A stretch of DNA of 64,000 nucleotides from Terriglobia bacterium (GTDB lineage: Bacteria; Acidobacteriota; Terriglobia; Versatilivoradales; Versatilivoraceae): contig OX638355.1 of the NCBI GenBank assembly GCA_951813285.1, positions 432,501 through 496,500 of the forward strand, in the 5' to 3' direction. The translations under genes and the position numbers were made by a program. Under the pieces are notes generated by a model that saw only the letters and a program-made list of their open reading frames with translations, did no database searches and was not told the origin of the DNA. The number at the start of each line of letters is the position of its first letter. Within the stretch, counting starts at the first letter, position 1. Positions 1-9,708 of the stretch are shown here, in pieces.

Positions 1-207
1 CAACTGGCCGTCAGGGACAGCGGGCAAGGGATTGCGGCGGTTGATCGGGACAAGCTGTTTCTCCCCTACTTCTCGACCCGCAAGAGAGGAACCGGCCTGG
101 GGTTGGCCATTGCCAATCGCATCGTTGCAGACCACAAGGGGTACATTCACGTGGAGGAGAATTCCCCCCGGGGAGCCAGCTTCGTGATCGAGCTCCCGGC
201 CCTCTGA
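1..207 (+). CDS. Sensor histidine kinase, C-terminal fragment
   Basis: The frame is open from the window edge to a TGA at 205-207, giving 68 residues of a HATPase_c domain. DSGQGI is the N/G1-type box, LFLPYFSTRKRGTGLGLAI holds the F box and the G2 box, and the chain ends in the usual VIELP strand. This is the ATP-binding part of a membrane or soluble histidine kinase; everything upstream is missing, so sensor type and topology are unknown. It lies 111 bp before an NtrC-family regulator on the same strand, so the two are almost certainly cognate partners of the NtrY/NtrX or AtoS/AtoC kind. The family is clear; the specific signal is not visible. Confidence 0.9.
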   Translation, partial: QLAVRDSGQGIAAVDRDKLFLPYFSTRKRGTGLGLAIANRIVADHKGYIHVEENSPRGASFVIELPAL

Positions 208-318
208 CCCGCCGGGGGAGGTGTCGGCTTCGGCCGTGCCTCCTTTCGATGTACAGGGCCCCGGGAAAGGACGCGGGCGGTGGACCGATATTGCCGCCCT
301 TGAAGTTCAGGTGAGGAA

Positions 319-1680
319 ATGGCTAGAAACTCCATACTGCTGGTGGACGACGAGGCGGGGATTCGGAAATCCCTGGGAGCCGTGCTGAGCGAAGAAGGCT
401 TCAAGGTGACCACGGCCCGCAGCGGAGAGGAGTGCCTGCGCCTACTGGAGAAGAGTACCTTCGAGTTGATTCTGCTGGACATCTGGCTGCCCGGAATCAA
501 TGGACTGGAAACCCTGGAGGCCATCAGGAAGAGGAAGGTGGATGCGGCCGTGGTGATGATTTCGGGCCACGGCACAATCGATACCGCAGTCAAGGCGACC
601 CGCCTGGGGGCCTTCGATTTCATCGAAAAGCCCCTGTCCATTGAAAGGACATTGCTCGTCATCCAGAACGGCCTGGAGAACAAGCGCCTTCAGGATGAAA
701 ACAGAACACTCAAATCCCGGCTGGATCAGCACTACAAGATCATCGGTCAAAGCATCCCCATGAAGGCCCTGCGCCAGCAACTGGCCGTCGCGGCGCCCAC
801 CGACGGACGGGTACTGATCTACGGCGAAAGCGGCACCGGAAAGGAACTGGTGGCTCATGCCCTTCACCACCAGAGCCTGCGAAAAGCGGCGCCCTTCGTG
901 GAGGTGAACTGCGCCGCCATCCCCGACGAGCTGATCGAGAGCGAACTGTTCGGGCACGTCAAGGGCGCCTTTACGGGAGCCACCGCCACCAAGGTGGGAA
1001 AGCTGGAAAAGGCCGATGGGGGGACGCTCTTTCTGGATGAGGTCGGAGACATGACCCTCAAGACCCAATCCAAGGTGCTCAGGGCGCTGGAAACCCAGCG
1101 CTTCGAACCCGTTGGGGCCCATTCGACGGTGTCGGTGGATGTTCGCATCATCGCGGCCACCAACAAGGATCTCGACCAGGAAATGCAGCGGGGCAACTTT
1201 CGCGAAGACCTTTTCTACCGGCTCAACGTCATTCCCTTCTACGTACCCCCGCTGCGCGAGCGCACCGAGGACATTCCGGTTCTGGCAACATTCTTCATTG
1301 GAGACTTCTCCCGCCACTACGGGCATCCGCCCAAGGAACTGAGCGGGGAGGCGTTGGATCTGTTGACGGCCTATCCCTGGCCGGGCAATGTCCGCGAACT
1401 GAAGAACCTGGCGGAGCGACTGGTGATCATGACTCCCGCACGCCGGATTGAAGCTCGGCACCTGCCGGCCGGGCTGCTCAAGCCCAACGGCCCCCGGGAA
1501 GATCCGGTTGAGGCCAGGAGCTTGTCGGAGGCACGCATGGCCTTCGATCGAGACTACATCCTCAAGAAACTGGAGGAAAACCGGGGGAACATCTCGCGCA
1601 CGGCCGAAGCCCTGGGCATCGAGCGCAGCCACCTCCACCGCAAGCTCAAGTCCCTGAAGATCAACGTCAGTCGGGGTTAA
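319..1680 (+). CDS. NtrC-family sigma-54-dependent response regulator (NtrX-like)
   Basis: The 453-residue protein has three parts. Residues 4-120 form a receiver domain with acidic pair D10-D11, phospho-acceptor D54 in LLDIWLPG and K104 in EKPLS. Residues about 143-380 form a sigma-54 AAA+ domain with Walker A GESGTGKE at 169-176, the sigma-54-contacting GAFTGA loop at 216-221 and Walker B GGTLFLDE near 234-241. A Fis-type helix-turn-helix (ISRTAEALGIERSHLHRKL) ends the chain. An intact GAFTGA means it should activate RpoN-dependent promoters. It is preceded by AGGTGAGGAA and follows the histidine kinase fragment. The KPLS/HLHRKLKSL pattern is closest to NtrX, but target genes cannot be read from the sequence. 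Confidence 0.96.
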   Translation: MARNSILLVDDEAGIRKSLGAVLSEEGFKVTTARSGEECLRLLEKSTFELILLDIWLPGINGLETLEAIRKRKVDAAVVMISGHGTIDTAVKATRLGAFDFIEKPLSIERTLLVIQNGLENKRLQDENRTLKSRLDQHYKIIGQSIPMKALRQQLAVAAPTDGRVLIYGESGTGKELVAHALHHQSLRKAAPFVEVNCAAIPDELIESELFGHVKGAFTGATATKVGKLEKADGGTLFLDEVGDMTLKTQSKVLRALETQRFEPVGAHSTVSVDVRIIAATNKDLDQEMQRGNFREDLFYRLNVIPFYVPPLRERTEDIPVLATFFIGDFSRHYGHPPKELSGEALDLLTAYPWPGNVRELKNLAERLVIMTPARRIEARHLPAGLLKPNGPREDPVEARSLSEARMAFDRDYILKKLEENRGNISRTAEALGIERSHLHRKLKSLKINVSRG

Positions 1681-1786
1681 ACCGCATTTTTCACCAGGGG
1701 GCATGCAGACCGCTGCATAGGCATGGCGGAAGTCGGGCGGTCCAGGGCCGTAAATTTCGGAAAGCAGCCAGGTTTCAGCCAATTTC

Positions 1787-3520
1787 GTGGATTTCAACGA
1801 CAAAAAAAGGATGAAGGTCGAGAACTCGAGGTCCAAGCAACCCCTGGCCGATTTTCTCTCGGGATCCCTCCGGATCGGCGACCGGACCGACCTGGAAGAT
1901 TTCCTGGCCCGGCCCGGCTCGGCCAAGCGAGTTCGCAACGTCCCCTACCAGGATCTGTTCCTGGCCATCAAGGCTGTCGGTCTGGCCGACAGCCAGGAGT
2001 TGCTCCTGCTGGCTACCCTGGAACAGCGCCGCGGCTTCATCGACCTGGATTGCTGGCGCAAGGACAGCTTTCACAGGCCCAGCTTCATGGAATGGATGGC
2101 TGCCTACCTACAGTGCGGGCCCGAAGAGGCGGCGGTAGCTGCCCGAGCGGTGGACCCCAACCTGCTGGCGCTCTTCCTGAAGGACAACATTCGGATTCAC
2201 ATGCTTGAAACGGACGAGCCCCTCCCTGAGCTACCCCTCTTTCTGACGCCGGATCAGCGGTTCGGCATCGAGGTCCCTGGCGAGGCCGATGCAGCCACCG
2301 TCGCCCGCCTCTTGCTGGACGTCATCTTCCGAATGGATGCCTCCCTGGGGTACGACCTGATCGATCGTGTGCATTGGGACAACCAGGTTTCCATGGAAGA
2401 GGAAGCCTACCAGAACAAGCGGCTCCGCCTGGAGGAGATCGGCTTCGTGGACTACTACGAGGCTCTGAGCATTTACGGAGAGGTCGGCACGACAGCAGCT
2501 CCGCGGCACCCAGTGGCTTTGGAAGAGGAGGATGCCCAGCGCGTTTCGTCCACGCTACCGGCCCTGCTGGTGGCCTCGCTGGCGCCGGGAGAACACCTCT
2601 GGAGAGCCCTGGGCGCCATCCGGGACACCCGCCGGGCCGAACTGATCAGCCAGCAACTGGCCGCTCTGGCCAATCGGATTCTCTCGGTTCACTCCGTTAC
2701 TACCGGAGACCTGGAGAAGGTGAAGCCGGCCCTGGAAGAAATGAGAGATACGCTTAACCTGGGCCTGGAGCGATTGACTCAAGGGCGGGCCGCCCTGGCG
2801 GCGTCAGCTCTGGAGCAACATGACATGCTGGGATTGTTCCGGACGGGGTTCAGCCTCCTGGGGGATCTGCGCGCCGAAGCCGACGGGGTCATCCATCGGG
2901 GAAGGCTCCGTTTGGAAGGAGCCCAACAAACCCTGCTGGAATCGCCACAGTCCGAATTCCTGGACGGATTGCGGCGTCACAGGCCCCTTTTCTTCGAAGG
3001 CGTGCGGGACTCGCGGCGAGCCGGTTATCGAAACTTCCGCGGTCTGGCCGATGTCGAATCGGCTCAACGCAAACTGAATGAGATCGAGACTCTGGGGCAA
3101 ATTTTCTGGAGCCTGGTGGCCGGGCCCGGCCCCGAACTCAAGTTGGAGGCCCTCCGGCAGGTGAACCGGAGACTGGACGACCTGCGCTTCGGAACACTCT
3201 TTGTGACCGCAACTCTCAACCACGTCCTGGGGAAACCCTTCAGGCCCGAGCCCATCGGCGTCCGGCAGTTCCAGGGTGTGCTGAAGAATCTGGCCCCGCC
3301 CGGCGCAGATCCCCGGCAGCTGGCCGATGGCCTGAGGTCCGTCGCCCGGAAACGGCTGGCCTCGCTGCGCGCCGAAAAGGACAGCCTGGAGGTCCTGAAC
3401 CCGTTTGTCGAGTCCTGGTGTCGGGCCGGAGCCGCGGAACTGGCCCCTCTGCGGGGAGAATCGGAGATCGTCCCTCAGTGGGTCACCACGGTACTGTTGA
3501 ACCTGTCCCGGGAACGCTGA
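1787..3520 (+). CDS. Conserved protein of unknown function, DUF6178-like
   Basis: This 577-residue soluble protein is rich in Leu, Ala, Arg and Glu, with no signal peptide or membrane segment. It reads as an all-helical protein; the block RLEEIGFVDYYEALSIYGEV (about 216-235) resembles the conserved core I associate with DUF6178, recalled and not searched. No catalytic motif is recognisable. The GTG at 1787 has no clear ribosome binding site; an ATG at 1811 lies directly after a purine run, so the start is uncertain. The gene sits between an NtrC-type regulator and tilS, 12 bp before tilS, which suggests co-transcription with tilS. Function is not assigned. Confidence 0.8.
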   Translation: MDFNDKKRMKVENSRSKQPLADFLSGSLRIGDRTDLEDFLARPGSAKRVRNVPYQDLFLAIKAVGLADSQELLLLATLEQRRGFIDLDCWRKDSFHRPSFMEWMAAYLQCGPEEAAVAARAVDPNLLALFLKDNIRIHMLETDEPLPELPLFLTPDQRFGIEVPGEADAATVARLLLDVIFRMDASLGYDLIDRVHWDNQVSMEEEAYQNKRLRLEEIGFVDYYEALSIYGEVGTTAAPRHPVALEEEDAQRVSSTLPALLVASLAPGEHLWRALGAIRDTRRAELISQQLAALANRILSVHSVTTGDLEKVKPALEEMRDTLNLGLERLTQGRAALAASALEQHDMLGLFRTGFSLLGDLRAEADGVIHRGRLRLEGAQQTLLESPQSEFLDGLRRHRPLFFEGVRDSRRAGYRNFRGLADVESAQRKLNEIETLGQIFWSLVAGPGPELKLEALRQVNRRLDDLRFGTLFVTATLNHVLGKPFRPEPIGVRQFQGVLKNLAPPGADPRQLADGLRSVARKRLASLRAEKDSLEVLNPFVESWCRAGAAELAPLRGESEIVPQWVTTVLLNLSRER

Positions 3521-3532
3521 AGCAGGACGTTC

Positions 3533-4945
3533 ATGGTCTTCCAGAATTTCGTGCGCCTGATTCGAAACCGGCAACTGGTGGCTCCGGGCGATAGAGTGCT
3601 GTTGGCTCTCTCCGGGGGAGCCGACTCGACCGCCCTTCTGTGCCTCTTTCTCGAGATTCGCCCCGGGCTCGATCTGGAGCTGGCGGTGGCTCACCTGAAC
3701 CATGGACTTCGGGGAAAGGAAGCCGACGCCGACGCCGAATTCGTGCGCTCCCTGGCCGCGAGCTACCACCTGCCGTTCGTGGTGGAAAAATTGCCCCCCT
3801 CGGAGCGCCCCACGGGAGGAAACGCCCAAGCCCGTGCCCGGGAGCTGCGGTACCGGTTCCTTCAACGCACCGGCGATTCCCTGGGCGTGCAGCGGATCGC
3901 CCTGGGACACACCCGCAACGACCAGGCGGAGACGGTCCTGCTGAGGCTGCTGACAGGCAGTGGCGCCTTGGGTCTGGCGGCCATTCCCGTATCCCGCGCC
4001 GATCGATTCATCAGGCCCCTGCTGTCGATCGAGCGTGAGGACCTTCGAACCTACCTGCGGTCCCGCGGGGTGGGATGGCGGGAGGATGCCACCAACCGGG
4101 ACCTGCGGTTCGCGCGCAACAGGGTGAGGCATGAACTCATTCCCTGGCTGGAGAAGGCTTTCAATCCCGGTATCGTGGACGTTCTGGCAAGAACGGCCGA
4201 GAATCTGCGTGGAGACGCGGACAGCCTGGCATGGCTGGTCGAGGATCTGGCCGGCAGGCAGGCGGACCCGGCAGACGCCCGGCTCGGTTGGCGGCGGAGC
4301 TGGTTGAACACGCTACCTGCCGGACTGAGAAGCCAGCTGGTGCGTCATGCCTTCGGCACCCTGGACCCCGGGAAACGAGTGCTGAAGAAGCAGGTCGATG
4401 CGGTCCTGGAGCTGCTGCAAGACCACAAGAGCGGCAAGTCCGTTCGCGTCGGCCGGATTGAGGCTGCCAGAGAGTTCGACCGCTTGCTCTTCCGGGAGCT
4501 GTCCGCTTCCCCCCCTGTTGAATCCTACTGCTTCCCGCTCGCAATCCCCGGGCAAGTTCGTCTCCATCGAGTCGGGCTGGAGTTTGAAACCTACCTGAAC
4601 CAGGGATCCAGCGGCCTGCCCTTGCTGGACCGATGGCAAGTCTACCTGTCGCCGCGGGCCGTGGCCGGGGGGCTGGAGGTCAGGTCCTGGCAGGCCGGCG
4701 ATGCCTACCGGCCACTCGGGTCCTCCAGACCCAAGAAAATCAAGGAATTGTTCCAGAGAAAGCGGGTTGGATTGAGCGCCAGGGCCAGGTGGCCGGTGGT
4801 GACCTGCGGCGGAAAGATTGTCTGTGCCGCAAGTTTTCCGGTGGTAGCCGACGCCGAATGGCACCGATCCTCGCCGGGCGCTATCAGGGTGGTGATCGAG
4901 GAACGGGCGCTTGAAGGCGGGCCTGACCCGAGTGTCCTGTCCTGA
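3533..4945 (+). CDS. tilS: tRNA(Ile)-lysidine synthetase TilS
   Basis: TilS uses ATP to attach lysine to C34 of the tRNA-Ile with CAU anticodon, so that it reads AUA. The 470-residue protein has the PP-loop SGGADS at 27-32, the AHLNHGLRG segment at 53-61 and GHTRNDQAETVLL at 125-137, all standard N-terminal TilS motifs. Its C-terminal third has the TilS substrate-binding domain, including RPLGSSRPKKIKELFQRKRV. The ATG at 3533 has AGGA seven bases upstream. In many genomes tilS directly precedes ftsH, as here, although a 330-bp non-coding stretch separates them. The length is normal. Confidence 0.96.
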   Translation: MVFQNFVRLIRNRQLVAPGDRVLLALSGGADSTALLCLFLEIRPGLDLELAVAHLNHGLRGKEADADAEFVRSLAASYHLPFVVEKLPPSERPTGGNAQARARELRYRFLQRTGDSLGVQRIALGHTRNDQAETVLLRLLTGSGALGLAAIPVSRADRFIRPLLSIEREDLRTYLRSRGVGWREDATNRDLRFARNRVRHELIPWLEKAFNPGIVDVLARTAENLRGDADSLAWLVEDLAGRQADPADARLGWRRSWLNTLPAGLRSQLVRHAFGTLDPGKRVLKKQVDAVLELLQDHKSGKSVRVGRIEAAREFDRLLFRELSASPPVESYCFPLAIPGQVRLHRVGLEFETYLNQGSSGLPLLDRWQVYLSPRAVAGGLEVRSWQAGDAYRPLGSSRPKKIKELFQRKRVGLSARARWPVVTCGGKIVCAASFPVVADAEWHRSSPGAIRVVIEERALEGGPDPSVLS

Positions 4946-5068
4946 GCCGGCATCGTGCTGCCGGATCTCGCCTACACTGAGGGGGTAATGCCGGCTTAGT
5001 CAAAGATTCTTTTGCCTTTACGCCACCCTCCGGGGCAGATTTGATTCGTAAATTCCACGGCGAAATGC

Positions 5069-5074
5069 TATCTT
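5069..5074 (+). promoter_or_regulatory. Candidate -10 box upstream of structured RNA
   Basis: TATCTT lies seven bases before position 5081, where a predicted RNA closing stem begins. The matching -35 (TTCGTA at 5045-5050, 18-base spacer) is poor, so this is a weak promoter call supported mainly by its spacing to the stem. Confidence 0.3.
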
Positions 5075-5080
5075 GTTGGT

Positions 5081-5241
5081 GTGGGGGCAGTCACTTGTCA
5101 GGGGCGGGTGGTGCGGAACCAGCCGGGCGCCGGATGGCGGAAAGGGCACCGTTCGACACCATGAAACGCCCCCTGGAGCGAAGCGCCGCGGGTCCGGTGG
5201 CCGAAAACCGGGCCTGGAACCATGTCTTGATCTGACCCCAC
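5081..5241 (+). ncRNA. Candidate structured RNA, 6S-like outline
   Basis: The tilS-ftsH gap has no convincing reading frame, but its GC-rich half can fold as one rod. GTGGGGGCAG at 5081-5090 pairs with CTGACCCCAC at 5232-5241 in nine of ten positions. Further in, ACCAGCC near 5116-5122 can pair with GGCCTGG near 5212-5218, and the tip holds local hairpins such as CCGGT/ACCGG. A long closing stem, a central unpaired region and an upper stem in about 160 nt resemble 6S RNA, which binds sigma-70 RNA polymerase. No sequence motif proves that identity. Alternatives are an ftsH leader element or chance pairing in GC-rich DNA. Confidence 0.33.
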
Positions 5242-5278
5242 TGTCGCGGCGGCCCGACGGCGGCCCCCTTTGATTGCG

Positions 5279-7192
<1,914 letters not shown>

Positions 7193-7318
7193 CCCGCATC
7201 GTCGCCAGTCCGTCCCCGAACCGTCGCCAAAGCAGGACCCGGCGGCCTGTCGCGTCTCCTTGGTCCGCTTTCTCTCAATCTCATTCCTGGGCCGCGCTTC
7301 TCACAAGGGGCTGTGTCC

Positions 7319-8170
7319 ATGAGACCGCGTTTCCGCTTGCAACTTCCCAATGGCACCCTGGAGTTGGGGCGGAAGACCCTGATCATGGGAATTCTGAACG
7401 TGACTCCCGACTCGTTCTACGATGGCGGTGCCTACCTGCAAACCGAAAAGGCGGTCAAGCATGGCCTGCAACTGGAAGACCAGGGAGCCGACCTGGTGGA
7501 CGTGGGGGGGGAATCGACCCGTCCCGACCGTCCCGGCGCGGTCTCAGCGACCGACGAGATCCGCAGGGTGGTCCCGGTCATCGAACAGTTGGCCGGGCGT
7601 CTGACCATCCCCCTCTCGGTGGACACCTACAAGTCGGAAGTCGCTCGCCGGGCCATCGCGGCCGGCGCCTCGCTGGTCAACGACATCAGCGGGCTGCGCT
7701 TCGACCCCGATATGGCGGCCTGCGCCGCTGCGGCCGGCGTGGCCATGGTGCTCATGCATTCCCGTGGCAGCCCGCAAAGGCTCCACGGACTGCCTGCACT
7801 GAAGCGCCCGCTGCAGTCGGTGCTGCAGGGCTTGCGGCATTCGGTGAAAAAAGCCGTCGAGGCTGGAATTTCCAGAAATCGGATCGTTCTGGATCCGGGG
7901 TTGGGATTCGGCAAGGGCGTGGAAGACAACCTGGTGGTGCTGCGGCGACTGGAGGAGTTGAACCGGTTTCACCTACCCATTCTGGTGGGACCCTCACGCA
8001 AATCCTTTATCGGCAACCTGCTGAACCTGCCGGCGGAGCAACGGCTACTGGGAAGTCTGGCCAGCACAGCCGTTGCCGTGATCCAGGGAGCACACATTAT
8101 TCGGGTCCACGACGTTCCGGAGACCTGTCAAGTGGTCCAAATGTGTGATGCTATAATGGGTTTCCGCTAG
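7319..8170 (+). CDS. folP: Dihydropteroate synthase FolP
   Basis: FolP condenses p-aminobenzoate with dihydropterin pyrophosphate in folate synthesis. The 283-residue TIM barrel has the signature MGILNVTPDSFYDGG near the N-terminus, DVGGESTRPDRPG in the second pterin loop, NDISGLRFDP, and the phosphate-binding end VGPSRKSFIG and HIIRVHDV. AAGGGG at 7305-7310 sits eight bases before the ATG at 7319, which is preferred over the GTG six bases earlier. A promoter-like extended -10 for the next gene lies inside its last codons. The order ftsH-folP-cdaA is seen in several phyla. Confidence 0.96.
   Translation: MRPRFRLQLPNGTLELGRKTLIMGILNVTPDSFYDGGAYLQTEKAVKHGLQLEDQGADLVDVGGESTRPDRPGAVSATDEIRRVVPVIEQLAGRLTIPLSVDTYKSEVARRAIAAGASLVNDISGLRFDPDMAACAAAAGVAMVLMHSRGSPQRLHGLPALKRPLQSVLQGLRHSVKKAVEAGISRNRIVLDPGLGFGKGVEDNLVVLRRLEELNRFHLPILVGPSRKSFIGNLLNLPAEQRLLGSLASTAVAVIQGAHIIRVHDVPETCQVVQMCDAIMGFR
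8149..8157 (+). promoter_or_regulatory. Extended -10 promoter element for cdaA operon
   Basis: TGCTATAAT is a perfect TGn-TATAAT extended -10. It lies in the last codons of folP, 20 bases before the cdaA start codon, so it could give cdaA-cdaR-glmM its own start in addition to read-through. No good -35 box is visible, which is usual for extended -10 promoters. Confidence 0.45.
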
Positions 8171-8176
8171 GTCGCC

Positions 8177-8995
8177 ATGAATTTGATCGAACTATTCCGC
8201 CTGGACCGACTCACCTGGTCCGCGGCTGTCGACATTCTCATCGTCAGCATTCTGATCTACCACATCCTGTTGTTGATCCGAGGGACGCGTGCGGTGCAAA
8301 TGGCGCTGGGAGTGGGATTCCTGGTGCTTTTTTATTACGTGACCCTCTGGTTCAACCTGGAGACCGTTCAATGGATCATGACCACCATTCTTCCCTTCTT
8401 CGTGGTCGGGATCATTGTGTTGTTCGCGGCTGAGATTCGCCGGGCCCTGGCCAACATCGGCAAGAACCCATTGCTGAGAAAGTTCTCCCGAAATCCGATC
8501 ACGGAGACCTACGCCGAGATCGTGTTGGCGGCGACCCACCTGTCCGCCCAGCATGTCGGGGCACTGATCGTCATCGAGCGCGAGATGGGGCTCAAGAACT
8601 ATACCGAAAGCGGGGTGACCATCGACGCGGCCCTCACTTCCGATCTGCTGGTGAGCATCTTCTCGCCCGGGACGCCCCTCCACGACGGGGCCGTCATCGT
8701 CCAAAAGGGCCGGATTACCGCGGCTGCCTGCTTCTTGCCCCTCACTCTCGACCCCAGGTTGAGCAAGGAACTGGGGACCCGCCACCGGGCAGCCATCGGT
8801 GTCACCGAAGAGTCGGACGCCGTGGTGGTGGTGGTCTCCGAAGAGACTGGAATCATCTCCACCGTAGTCGGTGGCCACGTTCGAAGGAACCTGGACGGTC
8901 CATCCCTGCGCCAGCATCTGGCCAGCATCCTTGAGTCTGCCGACTCGGTGCCGGCGCCCCCATCCCACCTTTCCCCGGTGGCGGAAGGCAAATGA
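8177..8995 (+). CDS. cdaA: Diadenylate cyclase CdaA (c-di-AMP synthase)
   Basis: CdaA joins two ATP into cyclic di-AMP, a second messenger controlling potassium, osmolyte and wall homeostasis. The 272-residue protein starts with three membrane helices (about 15-34, 41-58, 66-84), followed by a DAC domain with the catalytic DGA at 170-172 and RHR at 202-204 (TRHRAAIG). Both motifs are intact, so activity is expected. Its stop overlaps the start of the YbbR-domain gene by four bases (ATGA), which in turn overlaps glmM in the same way. This cdaA-cdaR-glmM operon is a well-known arrangement in which CdaR and GlmM modulate CdaA. Confidence 0.96.
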   Translation: MNLIELFRLDRLTWSAAVDILIVSILIYHILLLIRGTRAVQMALGVGFLVLFYYVTLWFNLETVQWIMTTILPFFVVGIIVLFAAEIRRALANIGKNPLLRKFSRNPITETYAEIVLAATHLSAQHVGALIVIEREMGLKNYTESGVTIDAALTSDLLVSIFSPGTPLHDGAVIVQKGRITAAACFLPLTLDPRLSKELGTRHRAAIGVTEESDAVVVVVSEETGIISTVVGGHVRRNLDGPSLRQHLASILESADSVPAPPSHLSPVAEGK

Positions 8996-9708
8996 GCCGA
9001 ATCTGGAAGGTTCTGAAAGGTTTTCTGCTCGATAACGCCGGTTTGAAGCTCGCCTCGCTGGGCCTTGCCCTGCTGCTGTGGGCCGCGCTCAACGGCGAGC
9101 CCCGCTTTGTGGGAGAGGTCGGGTTCAAGATCGGTCTCCAATACCTGATGCCCCCGCACCTGGAGCTGGTGGATAATCCTGCAGGCTCGGTGGATGTCCG
9201 CCTGAGAGCTCCCTCCAGCATCCTGGACAGGCTGGAGTCCTCCGAAATGTCCGCCCACATCGACCTGGCCAACGCCCAACCCGGTGAACGGGTCTACTCC
9301 ATCACCCCCGATCACATCTCCAGACCGCAGGGGATCACGGTCACCCACATCAGACCTTCCACGGTGCGCCTCAACCTGCAACCTACCGTAAGCAAGGAGG
9401 TGGAAATCGACCCCCGAATCGTGGGCAGGGTGGGGGAGGGCTACCGGCTTCGGTCGGTGAATCCCCACCCCAGTCGGGTGCTGGTGGAAGGTCCGGGAGG
9501 GCGCGTGTCGGACGTGACGCGGGTGACCACCGAAGACATCGACGTCACCGGTCGTTCCACCGACTTTGTGGCCCGAGTCTATCTGGATGCGGAAGACGGG
9601 GTGGTGCGTTTTCCGCAGGGCCGCCGGGTAGAAGTCGAAGTCTCCATCGAACCCTTGGAAACTCCGGAGGACGGTCAAGCTTCCCAGCCAAACAGAGATA
9701 CCCCATGA
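8992..9708 (+). CDS. cdaR: YbbR-domain protein CdaR, c-di-AMP cyclase regulator
   Basis: The 238-residue protein has an N-terminal membrane anchor (about 13-31, GLKLASLGLALLLWAALNGE) and YbbR-type beta-rich repeats on the outer side. Segments ending in PSTVRLNLQ and VLVEGPGGRVSDVTRV mark consecutive YbbR repeats. CdaR partners CdaA and tunes its activity, usually as an extracytoplasmic sensor arm. It overlaps cdaA and glmM by four bases each, implying translational coupling. The chain is shorter than the four-repeat Firmicutes protein and appears to hold two repeats, as is common in Gram-negative homologues. Confidence 0.88.
   Translation: MSRIWKVLKGFLLDNAGLKLASLGLALLLWAALNGEPRFVGEVGFKIGLQYLMPPHLELVDNPAGSVDVRLRAPSSILDRLESSEMSAHIDLANAQPGERVYSITPDHISRPQGITVTHIRPSTVRLNLQPTVSKEVEIDPRIVGRVGEGYRLRSVNPHPSRVLVEGPGGRVSDVTRVTTEDIDVTGRSTDFVARVYLDAEDGVVRFPQGRRVEVEVSIEPLETPEDGQASQPNRDTP

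Noticed and set aside
442-1938. Long minus-strand reading frame opposite the NtrC-type regulator
   Set aside because: It mirrors the regulator's codons, has no recognisable domain and no ribosome binding site; GC-rich codon bias makes such shadows.
2804-4132. Long minus-strand frame over the DUF6178-like gene and tilS
   Set aside because: It spans two real genes antisense, with no motif or start signal.
5081-5241. tmRNA or SRP RNA identity for the structured block
   Set aside because: No tRNA-like T-loop/CCA end and no GGAAGCAGC-type SRP core are visible.
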